This document shows, one piece after another, positions 1 to 6,668 of a stretch of 7,278 bases of DNA. Positions within the stretch are counted from its first letter, which is position 1, and each line of letters opens with the position of its first letter. The stretch is from the NCBI GenBank assembly GCA_040507895.1, contig JBEVNX010000201.1:1-7278 (forward strand), read 5' to 3'. The notes under the pieces are model-generated. The model was not told the DNA's origin and made no database searches. It saw nothing but the letters and a program-made list of their open reading frames with translations. This stretch comes from JBEVNX01 sp040507895. Lineage in GTDB: Bacteria; Desulfobacterota; Binatia; JACPRU01. The translations under genes and the position numbers were made by a program.

Positions 1-12
1 TAGGAGGCTTTC

Positions 13-567
13 ATGCCGAAGCTCACACCGCAGGAGATCGAAGCCTTTCTCAACGAGCGCGAGCACCTCGCTCGCATCGCCACCGTGCGCGTGGACGGCG
101 CGCCGAGCGTCGTGCCCGTGTGGTTCCTCTACGAGCGCGGCCAGATCCACATCACGCCGCGCAAGCACTCCGAGTTCGGTCGCAACCTGCGCCGCGACCC
201 GCGGACGTCGATCGTGATCGACGAGGAAGGCGGCGCGTATCGCAAAGTCATCGTCGAGGGCCGCGTCGAGTTCCTCTACGAGGACGGTCAAGACGACCGC
301 TGGCGCGACCTCTATCGCCGCATCTCGTGCCGATACGTCGACGAAGCCTCCGCGGACTACTACATCACCGAGACGATCGACCAGCCACGCGCGCTCTTCG
401 CCATCGACCTCGCCAAGGCCAAGGTGACGACGTGGCGCATGCCGCGCGAGGGCGAGCCGTATACCGGCATCTGGGCCAAGCGTTACTACGTCGAGGGCTC
501 GAAGATGCGCAAGCTCGCGGAGAAGGGCGGCGCCGCCGCGGCGGGCGACAAGCTACGCATCGGTTGA
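13..567 (+). CDS. PNPOx-fold (pyridoxamine 5'-phosphate oxidase family) protein, flavin or F420 binding type
   Basis: This 184-residue soluble protein looks like a split-beta-barrel flavin- or F420-binding protein of the pyridoxamine-phosphate-oxidase superfamily. The N-terminal core (about residues 19-49) has the family pattern: a helix, the strand ARIATVRVDGAPSVVPVWF, then a strand ending HITPRK. It is followed by RNLRRDPRTSIVID (57-70), typical of the cofactor-phosphate-contacting region, and by a strand with RKVIVEGRVEF (77-87). There is no signal peptide or membrane segment. The ATG at 13 follows TAGGAGG at 1-7, which fixes the start. Members of this group reduce or bind small molecules, or are uncharacterised; true PdxH activity is unlikely because the PdxH C-terminal dimerisation region is not recognisable. 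The substrate and the choice of FMN, F420 or heme-like ligand cannot be read from sequence. The gene is convergent with the synthetase operon and shares a terminator with it. Confidence 0.8.
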   Translation: MPKLTPQEIEAFLNEREHLARIATVRVDGAPSVVPVWFLYERGQIHITPRKHSEFGRNLRRDPRTSIVIDEEGGAYRKVIVEGRVEFLYEDGQDDRWRDLYRRISCRYVDEASADYYITETIDQPRALFAIDLAKAKVTTWRMPREGEPYTGIWAKRYYVEGSKMRKLAEKGGAAAAGDKLRIG

Positions 568-608
568 CGCGTCGAGAGCCCCGGCTGCTGCTCGGGGCCT
601 CGCGCGTC
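566..608. terminator. Compound hairpin between convergent genes, probable bidirectional terminator
   Basis: An outer stem GACGCG (566-571) pairs with CGCGTC (603-608). An inner stem GCCCCG (578-583) pairs with CGGGGC (593-598), and GAG (574-576) can pair with CTC (599-601) with A577 bulged. The structure overlaps both facing stop codons (565-567 on plus, 609-607 on minus). No T-tract follows on either strand, so intrinsic termination of the classical kind is not assured. Placement between convergent genes makes a shared terminator or RNA 3'-end stabiliser the simplest reading. Confidence 0.55.
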
Positions 609-999
609 AGCTGCAGAGCACGTCGTTCGCGTGCATCGTGTCGAGGTATTCGCGCACGGCGCGGATCTTGCCGCCGCGGACCTCGAAGAGGAAGTGATAC
701 TGGTTCTGGTAGACCTTGCCGTTGACGTGCTTCGCGTAGGACTCGGTCTCGACGGCGACTCGGTCTCCCTCGGCAGTGAACGCCTTCGGCGTCAGTCGGA
801 TGCCGCCCGGCATCGCGCCGCCGACCCCGGCCAGCAGCTCCTTGAATTGCGCCTTGGTCTTGGTCCCGGACAACGGAAAGCTTCCGGCCACCCACCAGGT
901 GGCGTCGTCGGCCATCAGTCCGAGCGCCTTCTCCAAGTCGTTGGCCGAGAAGTGCTTCATGAAATCGACGACGATCTGTTTGTTGGCTTCGATGCTCAT
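607..999 (-). CDS. SnoaL-like / NTF2-like (ketosteroid isomerase superfamily) protein
   Basis: This 130-residue protein has the size and pattern of a single NTF2-like alpha+beta barrel domain. An N-terminal helix contains ANKQIVVDFMKHFSANDLEKAL (residues 5-26), followed by the aromatic patch DDATWWVAG (31-39). The C-terminal strands carry GDRVAVETESYA (78-89), YHFLFEVRGGKI (101-112) and the family-typical REYLDT (116-121). In this superfamily a pocket Asp/His/Tyr set catalyses isomerisation, hydrolysis or cyclisation; many members only bind ligand. D120 and the aromatic residues are candidates, but no activity can be assigned. The start is supported by a strong minus-strand SD (AAGGAGGTT, complement of 1006-1014). 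That SD sits in the 17-base gap after the upstream synthetase stop, so the two genes are almost surely co-transcribed. No signal peptide is seen; it is probably cytosolic. Confidence 0.78.
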   Translation of the reverse strand: MSIEANKQIVVDFMKHFSANDLEKALGLMADDATWWVAGSFPLSGTKTKAQFKELLAGVGGAMPGGIRLTPKAFTAEGDRVAVETESYAKHVNGKVYQNQYHFLFEVRGGKIRAVREYLDTMHANDVLCS

Positions 1000-1016
1000 G
1001 GATGCAACCTCCTTCT

Positions 1017-2702
1017 TCAGCGCGCCGCCTGGCGCTTCTTTTCTTCCGCCTCGCGAAGATCGCGCCGGCGGACCTTGCCGGTGACGGTCATCGGGAACTC
1101 GTCGATGAACTCGATCTCGCGCGGGTACTCGTGCGCCGCGAGCTTCTTCTTCACGTGCTCCTGGATCTGGCGGATCAGCGCGTCGGATTTCTCCGTGCCG
1201 GGCAGCACTTTGATGAATGCCTTGATCGCCTGACCCCGCTGCGGATCGGACACCCCGATGACCGCACAGGAAGCCACGCCCGTAACCTCGATGATCTTCG
1301 CTTCGATCTCGGCAGGCCCGACGCGGTAGCCCGAGGTCTTGATCACGTCGTCGCCGCGGCCCTGGAAGTAGACGTAGCCTTCGTCATCCGCGTAGCCCAT
1401 GTCGCCGGTCACGCACCATTCGCCCTTGAACTTCTCCTGCATCGCCTCCGCGTTCTTCCAGTACTCCTTCATCACCACCGGGCTCTCCCGCCCGATCGCG
1501 ATCTCGCCGACGTCGCCATGCTTCACCGCCTGGCCGTTCGCATCCACGACGGCGACGCGATGACCGGGAAAAGGCTTGCCGAGCGGCTCGAGCTTGTAGG
1601 GCTCCATGGCGCCGCAGGTGCCGATGAAGTAATTCGCCTCGGTCTGGCCGAAGCCCTGGTTGAACTCGACCTTCAGCTCTTCATCGACCCAGCGAGCGAG
1701 CTCCGGCGAGACCGGCTCCGCGCCGCTGACGATGCAGCGGAGCTTCAGCTTGCCGAATTTCTCCCGCGGCTTCTTGATCTCGCGCAGCGTCTTGAGGGCC
1801 GTCGGCGGATAGAGGCCGACGCTGGCACCGTACTTCTCGAGCAGGCGCAGCGTCACCTCGGGATCGAAGCGCGCCTTGCTGCGATAGGCCAGCACGGGGG
1901 TGCCGTAGGGCCAGATCGCCAGCAGTCCGTCGAGCAGCCCTCCCGCCCACGCCCAGTCGGCTGGGCTGTAGTAGAGATCGCCGTCGCGCAGGAAGTTGTA
2001 GGAGTAGTCGATGCCGTTGTGGCCGAGCACGTAGCGGTTGACGTGCAGCACTCCCTTGGGATTGCCCGTAGTCCCGGACGTGTACATGAGCAGCAGCGGG
2101 TCTTCCGCGCTCGGCGAGCGATCCGGCGTGAAGCGGTCCGACCCCTTCGCGAGCAGGTCGTCGAAATCTAAACCGTCGACCTTTCCGCCGCCTGGCAGCC
2201 CGGCCGCCTTGCCGCCGCAGACGATCACGTGCTTCAGTGTCGCCACCTTGTCGCGTAGGCCGTCGAGCTTGCCCACCGTCTCCGGCTCCATGAGGATCGC
2301 CTTGGCGGAGCTGTTCTCGAGCCGGTACTGGATCGCGTCCGGCCCGAAGAGCTTGGAGATCGGCAGCCCGATCGCGCCGACACGGTAAAGCGCCATGTGG
2401 ATGATGGCGGTCTCCGGGCGCTGCGGCGTGTGTACGGCAACCACGTCGCCACGTTTGACGTCGAGGGAGCGCAGCGCGTTGGCGAAGCGACAGCTCGCCT
2501 CGCGCATCTGCCCGAACGTGTAGGTCGCTGTGTGGGCTTCGTCGTCCTCGTAGTAGAGCGCGACCGCAGCTGCCTTGTGGAACGGGCGCTCGAGACAATC
2601 GAGCGTGACGTTGTAGTCCGGCGGAATTTGCCAGCGATGGCGGGCCGATGCGTCCGCGAAGCTCTTCGCGCCTTGGACGGTGACCTCTTTCAATCCGGTC
2701 AT
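1017..2702 (-). CDS. AMP-forming acyl-CoA synthetase (acetyl-CoA synthetase / medium-chain acyl-CoA ligase-like)
   Basis: This 561-residue cytosolic ANL-superfamily enzyme is expected to activate a carboxylic acid with ATP to an acyl-adenylate and transfer the acyl group to CoA. All core motifs are present in order: the P-loop YTSGTTGNPKG (207-217), QGFGQTE (349-355), TGD (432-434), the hinge GRGDDVIKTSGYR (448-460), and the C-terminal catalytic lysine in PMTVTGKVRRRDL (K543). The P-x4-GK context resembles the site acetylated by Pat-type acetyltransferases in acyl-CoA synthetases, so post-translational control is possible. PADWAWAGGLLDGL (247-260) resembles the acetyl/medium-chain branch rather than long-chain FadD. 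The protein is shorter than classical Acs (about 650 residues), and the usual long N-terminal region is reduced. Substrate is unknown; short or medium fatty, branched or aromatic acids are possible. The ATG is preceded by minus-strand GGGAGGT (complement of 2712-2718) nine bases away. It leads an operon with the SnoaL-like gene. Confidence 0.9.
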   Translation of the reverse strand: MTGLKEVTVQGAKSFADASARHRWQIPPDYNVTLDCLERPFHKAAAVALYYEDDEAHTATYTFGQMREASCRFANALRSLDVKRGDVVAVHTPQRPETAIIHMALYRVGAIGLPISKLFGPDAIQYRLENSSAKAILMEPETVGKLDGLRDKVATLKHVIVCGGKAAGLPGGGKVDGLDFDDLLAKGSDRFTPDRSPSAEDPLLLMYTSGTTGNPKGVLHVNRYVLGHNGIDYSYNFLRDGDLYYSPADWAWAGGLLDGLLAIWPYGTPVLAYRSKARFDPEVTLRLLEKYGASVGLYPPTALKTLREIKKPREKFGKLKLRCIVSGAEPVSPELARWVDEELKVEFNQGFGQTEANYFIGTCGAMEPYKLEPLGKPFPGHRVAVVDANGQAVKHGDVGEIAIGRESPVVMKEYWKNAEAMQEKFKGEWCVTGDMGYADDEGYVYFQGRGDDVIKTSGYRVGPAEIEAKIIEVTGVASCAVIGVSDPQRGQAIKAFIKVLPGTEKSDALIRQIQEHVKKKLAAHEYPREIEFIDEFPMTVTGKVRRRDLREAEEKKRQAAR

Positions 2703-2923
2703 GGTCGAGCGACCTCCCTATCGAACGACTCGGCGTATAACTCCGTGGTGTGGCACCCGCTACGCGGGATCGCCTATCTTTCGAACCATGGATCTGCGAC
2801 TCGTGGAAGAGCGAGCGTTCTCCGATAGAGGCTTTTTTGCCGGCGGCCAAGGCCGCCGCGGGTCGACGAGCGCCGAGGCGCCGGCTGATTGCGGCCTGCC
2901 GCGGCCGGCGGCATGATCGATCG
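2703..2923. promoter_or_regulatory. Divergent intergenic region between synthetase and kinase, with two inverted repeats
   Basis: The 221 bases must hold the start signals for both divergent units. On the minus strand a -10-like TATACG (complement of 2734-2739) lies about 32 bases upstream of the synthetase ATG, but no good -35 is seen. CCCGC-TAC-GCGGG at 2756-2768 is a perfect inverted repeat just upstream of that -10-like box and could be an operator. A second repeat, GGCGGCC-AA-GGCCGCC at 2842-2857, follows a T6 run (2833-2838). The T-run is on the wrong side of the hairpin for a plus-strand terminator, and the minus strand would read A6. No SD or sigma-70 promoter is obvious for the kinase. 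Confidence 0.4.
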
Positions 2924-5116
2924 ATGGATGCGGTTCGTGCAGCTCCTACCGCTCTAGCGCGGGCGCTGACTCGCCCGTCGAGCCGCTTCAACAGCCCCTT
3001 CGGCTCGTTCACGGAAGTCATGAGCTTGCTCTCGGTAGCGGTCGGCGGCGCAGTGCTCGCCGGCTGGACGATCGACAACGCCACGTTGAAGAGTCTCTAT
3101 CCCGGTCTCGTCACGATGAAGCCCAACGATGCTCTCGGGCTCATCTTGACGGGCGGCGCGCTGTGGCTGATGCGCCGGGAGCCGGTTCCACGCTCGAGGC
3201 GGCGATGGGGCATCTTCTGTGCGCTCGGCGCCGGGCTGATCGGCCTCACCGCTTTGAGCGAGTACGCGTTCGGTTGGGATCTCGGCATCGACCAGCTGCT
3301 GTTCCGCGAATCGCACGACGTGATCTGGACTTCCCAGCCGGGCCGGATGGCTCCGACCAGCGCCGTGAACTTCCTGTTGCTCGGCACGGCTCTCGCGCTG
3401 CTCGATCGCCCGCGCCGGCACTGGCTGGTGGAAACACTGACGCTCGCGGTGGTGTTCGTGTCGCTGTTCGCCTATCTCGCCCACCTCTACGCGCTCGAGC
3501 TGCTGCACGGCACCGGCTACTACACCCACATGGCCGTTCACACGGCGGTGGCGTTCTGTCTCCTCTGCGCCGGCATCCTCACTTCCCGACCCGACCGCGG
3601 CTTCATGGGAATCGTCGCCAGCGCCACCGCCGGTGGAGTCATGGCGCGGCGGCTGTTGCCGGCGACGATTCTCGCGCCGGCCCTGCTCGCGTGGCTCGGC
3701 TTCGTCGGCCAGCGGTTCGGATACTACGGAACGGTGTTCGGCCTGGCCCTGCTCGCGCTGGCCACCATCATCGCTCTCAGCATTCTGGTGCTGTGGAGCG
3801 CGAACTCGCTCTACCGGGTCGACGTCGAGCGCGCGCGCACCGAGGCGGCGCTGCGGAGCCACCGCGAGCGACTCCAGCTGATGGTCGACGGCGCCAAGGA
3901 TTACGCGATGCTCATGCTCGACGCCGAGGGCCTGGTGCAGAGCTGGAACCCGGGAGCCGAGCGCATCGAGGGGTACGGCGAAGAGGAGATCGTCGGCCAG
4001 CACTTCTCGCGATTCTACGTCCGCGAGGACTCGATCGCGGCCAAGCCGCGCCGGCACCTGACGTTCGCCGCCGCCCAAGGGGCGATGGAGGACGAAGGCT
4101 GGCGGTTGCGGAAAGACGGGTCGCGATTCTGGGCCAACACGATCCTCACGGCCCTGCGCGACGAAGACGGGCGCCTGCGGGGCTTCGCGCTGCTCATGCG
4201 CGACATGACCGACCGCATGCGCATCGAGGAAAAGCTCAAGGATGCCAACGCCGAGCTCAGCCACCGGGAAGAAGCGCTCCGCACCGCGCTTTCCGATGCG
4301 ACCAAAACGCAGCAAGCTCTCGAGTCGGCGCAGCTGCAGGTCGTCCAGACCGAGAAGATGGAGTCCGTGGGCCGGCTCGCGGCCGGAGTGGCCCACGAGG
4401 TGAAGAATCCCCTGGCGATCATCCAGAGCGGCATCGACTACCTCGGTGACCGCAACGACGGCGACCCCGTGCGGAAAGAGGTGCTGAACGAAATGGAGTA
4501 CGCCGTGACGCGCGCCGATCGGATCATCGGCGGGCTCCTCGATTTCTCGATGCCGGGCACGCTGGAGCCGACCTACGAGGATCTGAACGCGGTGATCGAC
4601 CGGGCGCTGCTGCTCGTCAAACACGAGCTCGATCGCAGCCGCATCAGCGTCGCGCGCGCGATGACGCCGGACCTGCCGCCCGTCTGGATCGACGAGCGGA
4701 AGATGGAGCAGGTCTTCCTCAACGTCTTTCTCAACGCCATCCAAGCGATGCCGCACGGTGGCACGATGAGCGTGAAGACTTGGGTACGCCCTTCGGCCGA
4801 GACCGGTCTTCCTATCGGGTCGCGCAGCAGCAAGGTCGTGCGGCACATGGGGCGCGTGGTGGTCACCGAAGTGGACGACACGGGCACGGGGATACCCGAG
4901 AACCTCTTGCGCAAGGTCTTCGAGCCGTTCTTCACCACCAAGCCCACGAAAAAAGGTACGGGCCTTGGCTTGACGGTCGCTAAGGCAATCGTCGAGATGC
5001 ACGGCGGAATGATCAGTCTCAGCAACCGCGCTCGCGGGGGCGTCCAAGTCCTCGTCACGCTGCGAACGAAAGGAGCCGCCGACGATGCCTCGCAAGCGAT
5101 TGCTGCTGATCGATGA
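2924..5116 (+). CDS. Membrane sensor histidine kinase: multi-pass sensor, PAS domain, HisKA, HATPase
   Basis: This 730-residue inner-membrane sensor should autophosphorylate on histidine and pass phosphate to a receiver. About eight hydrophobic helices occupy residues 34-292. Their loops contain the phrases GLVTMKPNDALGL (61-73) and GIDQLLF...PGRMAPTSAVNFLLLG, which I know from other PAS-kinase N-termini but cannot name as a defined domain. A PAS domain follows (about 316-430, with SWNPGAERIEGYGEEEIVG), then a coiled coil (about 430-480). The H-box is GVAHEVKNPLAII (phospho-acceptor H491). The ATP-binding domain has the N-box FLNVFLNAIQAMP (N604), DDTGTGIP (651-658), FEPFFTTK (666-673) and GTGLGL (678-683). 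The PAS has no visible heme or flavin signature. I chose the ATG at 2924. The frame stays open upstream to a GTG at 2750, but that stretch is arginine-rich and not protein-like. No SD is clear, and ATG 3020 is an alternative. It overlaps the next gene by 32 bases. Confidence 0.9.
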   Translation: MDAVRAAPTALARALTRPSSRFNSPFGSFTEVMSLLSVAVGGAVLAGWTIDNATLKSLYPGLVTMKPNDALGLILTGGALWLMRREPVPRSRRRWGIFCALGAGLIGLTALSEYAFGWDLGIDQLLFRESHDVIWTSQPGRMAPTSAVNFLLLGTALALLDRPRRHWLVETLTLAVVFVSLFAYLAHLYALELLHGTGYYTHMAVHTAVAFCLLCAGILTSRPDRGFMGIVASATAGGVMARRLLPATILAPALLAWLGFVGQRFGYYGTVFGLALLALATIIALSILVLWSANSLYRVDVERARTEAALRSHRERLQLMVDGAKDYAMLMLDAEGLVQSWNPGAERIEGYGEEEIVGQHFSRFYVREDSIAAKPRRHLTFAAAQGAMEDEGWRLRKDGSRFWANTILTALRDEDGRLRGFALLMRDMTDRMRIEEKLKDANAELSHREEALRTALSDATKTQQALESAQLQVVQTEKMESVGRLAAGVAHEVKNPLAIIQSGIDYLGDRNDGDPVRKEVLNEMEYAVTRADRIIGGLLDFSMPGTLEPTYEDLNAVIDRALLLVKHELDRSRISVARAMTPDLPPVWIDERKMEQVFLNVFLNAIQAMPHGGTMSVKTWVRPSAETGLPIGSRSSKVVRHMGRVVVTEVDDTGTGIPENLLRKVFEPFFTTKPTKKGTGLGLTVAKAIVEMHGGMISLSNRARGGVQVLVTLRTKGAADDASQAIAADR

Positions 5117-5468
5117 CGAAGAACCGTTCACGCGCCTACTCAAGCTCAACCTGGAAGAGAGTGGAGAGTACGAGGTGCGTGTCGAGAACGAAGGGCTGCA
5201 GGCGGTCGCCGCTGCCTGCGAGTTCGAACCGGATCTCATACTCCTCGACGTCATCATGCCGGATGCGGATGGCGGAGAGGTTGCGGCCCTGCTCAAGACG
5301 CACGAAAAGCTCAGGAACGTTCCCATCGTGTTCCTCACCGCCGCCGTTTCGAAGCAGGAGCTCTCCGGCCCTTCGGGGACGATCGGTGGCCGGGTGTTCG
5401 TCGCCAAGCCCGTCAACAAGCGGGATCTCGTCGAGATCATCGAGCGCGCGCTCGGGGCACCATCCTAG
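5085..5468 (+). CDS. Single-domain (CheY-like) response regulator receiver
   Basis: This 127-residue cytosolic receiver domain has no output module. The phosphorylation site is complete: acidic pair D10/D11 (LLLIDDEE), phospho-acceptor D55 in LILLDVIMPD, switch threonine T85 in IVFLTAA, and K108 in FVAKPV. The start is set by GAAAGGAG (5068-5075), nine bases upstream of the ATG and inside the kinase coding sequence. The 32-base overlap implies translational coupling and near-certain partnership with the kinase. A stand-alone receiver either relays phosphate to another protein, acts by protein binding, or serves as a phosphate sink; which applies here cannot be told. The loop between beta-4 and beta-5 (QELSGPSGTIGGRV, 91-103) has a Gly-rich run and lacks the usual alpha-4 pattern, so the docking face may be unusual. 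Confidence 0.9.
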   Translation: MPRKRLLLIDDEEPFTRLLKLNLEESGEYEVRVENEGLQAVAAACEFEPDLILLDVIMPDADGGEVAALLKTHEKLRNVPIVFLTAAVSKQELSGPSGTIGGRVFVAKPVNKRDLVEIIERALGAPS

Positions 5469-5525
5469 ACGCCGGGGCGCGACGCGTCGTTCTCGATTCG
5501 CCGAGGGAGGACGACCCGGAAACGC

Positions 5526-5531
5526 GGGAGG
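5526..5531 (+). promoter_or_regulatory. Ribosome-binding site deciding the GTG start of the second receiver
   Basis: GGGAGG lies six bases before GTG at 5538. No ATG in this frame is placed better, and the receiver's first beta-strand (VLVVDDD) begins ten residues after this GTG, as expected. A further GGGAGGA upstream (around 5504-5510) is too far away to serve this start. Confidence 0.65.
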
Positions 5532-5537
5532 CGAGCC

Positions 5538-5933
5538 GTGAAGCCTGAGCAGCCCACCAAGCCGTGCGTCCTTGTCGTCGACGACGATCCCGAGACGCAA
5601 GGCTTCATGAAGGTCTTGCTCGGCGGACGCTACGAAGTGCGACTGGCGAGCTCCGGCGAGGAGATGCGTCGCCAGCTCGCAGGCGCCGCGGGCGTGGTCC
5701 GCCTCGTGCTCATGGATGTTTCGCTCAAAGGTGGCGAAGACGGCCTCGAGCTGACGCGCGCGCTGCGCAAGGAAAAGGACTGGAAGAAGCTCCCGGTGGT
5801 CGCAGTGACCGCGCACGCGTTCGCGTCCGATCGCGCCAAGGCGCTGGCGGCGGGTTGCGACGCCTACGTCGAGAAGCCGATCGACAACGAGCGGCTGCTG
5901 TCTCTGATCCAGCGGCTGATGGCAGGCACCTGA
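5538..5933 (+). CDS. Second single-domain response regulator receiver
   Basis: This 131-residue receiver has no DNA-binding or enzymatic output. It shows the acidic cluster D15-D17 (VLVVDDDPET), phospho-acceptor D60 in LVLMDVSLKGGEDG, T91 in VVAVTAHAF, and K113 in YVEKPI. The region after the phospho-site (SLKGGEDGLELTRALR) and the ALAAGCDAYVEKPI segment resemble receivers often found fused to hybrid kinases or encoded beside them (DivK/CheY-like). It lies 69 bases after the first receiver on the same strand, with its own SD, so it is probably in the same operon. It is clearly not a recent duplicate of the first receiver, since the sequences differ throughout. Two receivers behind one kinase suggest a branched output or a relay plus phosphate sink. 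The partner is not in the window. Confidence 0.9.
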   Translation: MKPEQPTKPCVLVVDDDPETQGFMKVLLGGRYEVRLASSGEEMRRQLAGAAGVVRLVLMDVSLKGGEDGLELTRALRKEKDWKKLPVVAVTAHAFASDRAKALAAGCDAYVEKPIDNERLLSLIQRLMAGT

Positions 5934-5949
5934 GGCGACGCGTCGCCTC
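5932..5949. terminator. Perfect 18-bp palindrome overlapping the stop codon of the last signalling gene
   Basis: GAGGCGACGCGTCGCCTC is its own reverse complement. As RNA it gives a seven-pair stem with a CGCG loop. It begins on the second base of the TGA stop (5931-5933). CTGA (5930-5933) and TCAG (5951-5954) could extend it imperfectly. No T-tract follows, so it is either a GC-type terminator/3'-stabilising hairpin or, less likely, a protein-binding palindrome. Confidence 0.5.
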
Positions 5950-6052
5950 GTCAGCACCGCGCGTGGAGCCGAACGTGGAGCGGCGTGAGCTCAGATGTAC
6001 TCCGACTGCCGCAGCGCTAGCGAGCCAAGTACCTAACTCGCCTCGCTTTTAG

Positions 6053-6351
6053 CCGTACTGCTTCGGTCGCGCCGCAAACGCCAAGAGGCGTGGCAGGAAG
6101 GTCGGCAAGCCGAGGGCCTTGGTCAACTTCGGAAGGTGCGCGAGATGGCCGCAAGCGGGCTCTCTGGCCGCGCCATCGCCAGGGAAGTCTCGGACTTTGC
6201 CGTTCGGCAAATTCTCGCGAACTGCGAAAAAACCCCTGCCGCAGGAGCACTCCGAGAAGCTAGGGAATGCGCGCCTCTCGCGGCAGCGCCTCTCTGCGAG
6301 CAGAGGAAGAGGTTTTCTCGCGGAGAACGAGCGCCCGACACGGTCGAGTAG
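6053..6351 (+). pseudogene. Remnant of a serine recombinase (resolvase/invertase type), C-terminal HTH part, truncated and frameshifted
   Basis: From 6053 the frame reads FGRAANAKRRGRKVGKPR, which matches the end of the long helix and the G-R/K-PR linker of resolvase-family recombinases. This frame is lost around 6128-6136. A second frame, one base off, then continues with KVREMAASGLSGRAIAREV, the start of the Hin-type helix-turn-helix, and VRQILANCEKTP, and ends at TAG 6349-6351. Joining the frames gives the expected order: linker, then DNA-binding helices. The catalytic N-terminal domain (with its YxRVS serine) is absent, and a stop (TAG 6050-6052) precedes the first frame. The segment after AIAREV also seems shortened, as part of the usual second HTH helix is missing. 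It is non-functional as a recombinase. The recognition is by pattern memory only; the last 30 or so codons are not family-like. Confidence 0.55.
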
Positions 6352-6389
6352 GGAAGCGCCGTTCGCCTCGAGGCCATGCCGCAAGGGAA

Positions 6390-6668
6390 CTATCGCCACC
6401 AGACGGCTTTACCGCGAGTCGAAACCAGTGACCCGGCCGAGTGTCGTTCGGTACTTCTTGTGCCAACAACCTTCGCCACAGAGGCGATTCCCTCTTCGGC
6501 TTTGTGACTCTGGTCCTCGGTCTGTCTCTGCGCTCTGATGAGCAAGTGAAGCTCCTTCTGAAAACGCCGACGAAGATGTCGCTGGTCCCTTTCGACGCGG
6601 TTGGCTCGCAAGTACGACGCGGTGGCAACCCCGAGGGCGACGATGGAGATCAGTAACGATAGGTGCAT
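6390..6668 (-). CDS. Possible small single-pass membrane protein, hypothetical
   Basis: From ATG 6668 this frame encodes 92 residues and stop. It starts with a hydrophobic segment (MHLSLLISIVALGVATASYL), followed by an arginine/glutamate-rich stretch with helical character (RANRVERDQRHLRRRFQKEL, then LIRAQRQTEDQSHKAEEG). This is the layout of a small type-II-like anchored protein with a cytoplasmic or periplasmic coiled helix. An ATG five codons upstream (6683) is possible. No good SD precedes either start, and the C-terminal 25 residues look random. I do not recognise a family. It could be a remnant or chance, and codon use is less biased than in the genes to the left. Confidence 0.3.
   Translation of the reverse strand: MHLSLLISIVALGVATASYLRANRVERDQRHLRRRFQKELHLLIRAQRQTEDQSHKAEEGIASVAKVVGTRSTERHSAGSLVSTRGKAVWWR

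Noticed and set aside
1002..2171. Plus-strand open frame of 389 codons opposite the acyl-CoA synthetase
   Set aside because: The opposite strand carries all synthetase motifs; this frame is low-complexity Leu/Arg/Ala/Asp and is an antisense artefact.
2833..2857. T6 run plus GGCGGCC-AA-GGCCGCC hairpin as an intrinsic terminator
   Set aside because: The T-run precedes the hairpin on the plus strand, and on the minus strand it reads as A6, so the order is wrong for both directions.
2788..2916. Short plus-strand frame starting MDLRLVEERAF between the divergent genes
   Set aside because: It has no SD, ends in low-complexity residues, overlaps the inverted repeat and has no recognisable family; a leader peptide cannot be supported.
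2750..2923. 58-codon upstream extension of the kinase from GTG 2750
   Set aside because: The extension is arginine/alanine-rich, lies in the divergent promoter region and has no SD; the ATG at 2924 gives a normal short cytosolic N-terminus.
2954..5440. Very long minus-strand open frame opposite the kinase and first receiver
   Set aside because: It is a high-GC antisense shadow: the plus strand has complete kinase and receiver motifs, while this frame is His/Arg/Glu-rich with no domain and no SD.
6405..6440. Minus-strand GGTTTCGACTC resembling a tRNA T-arm
   Set aside because: It has an extra T, and no anticodon arm, D-arm or acceptor stem could be fitted around it.
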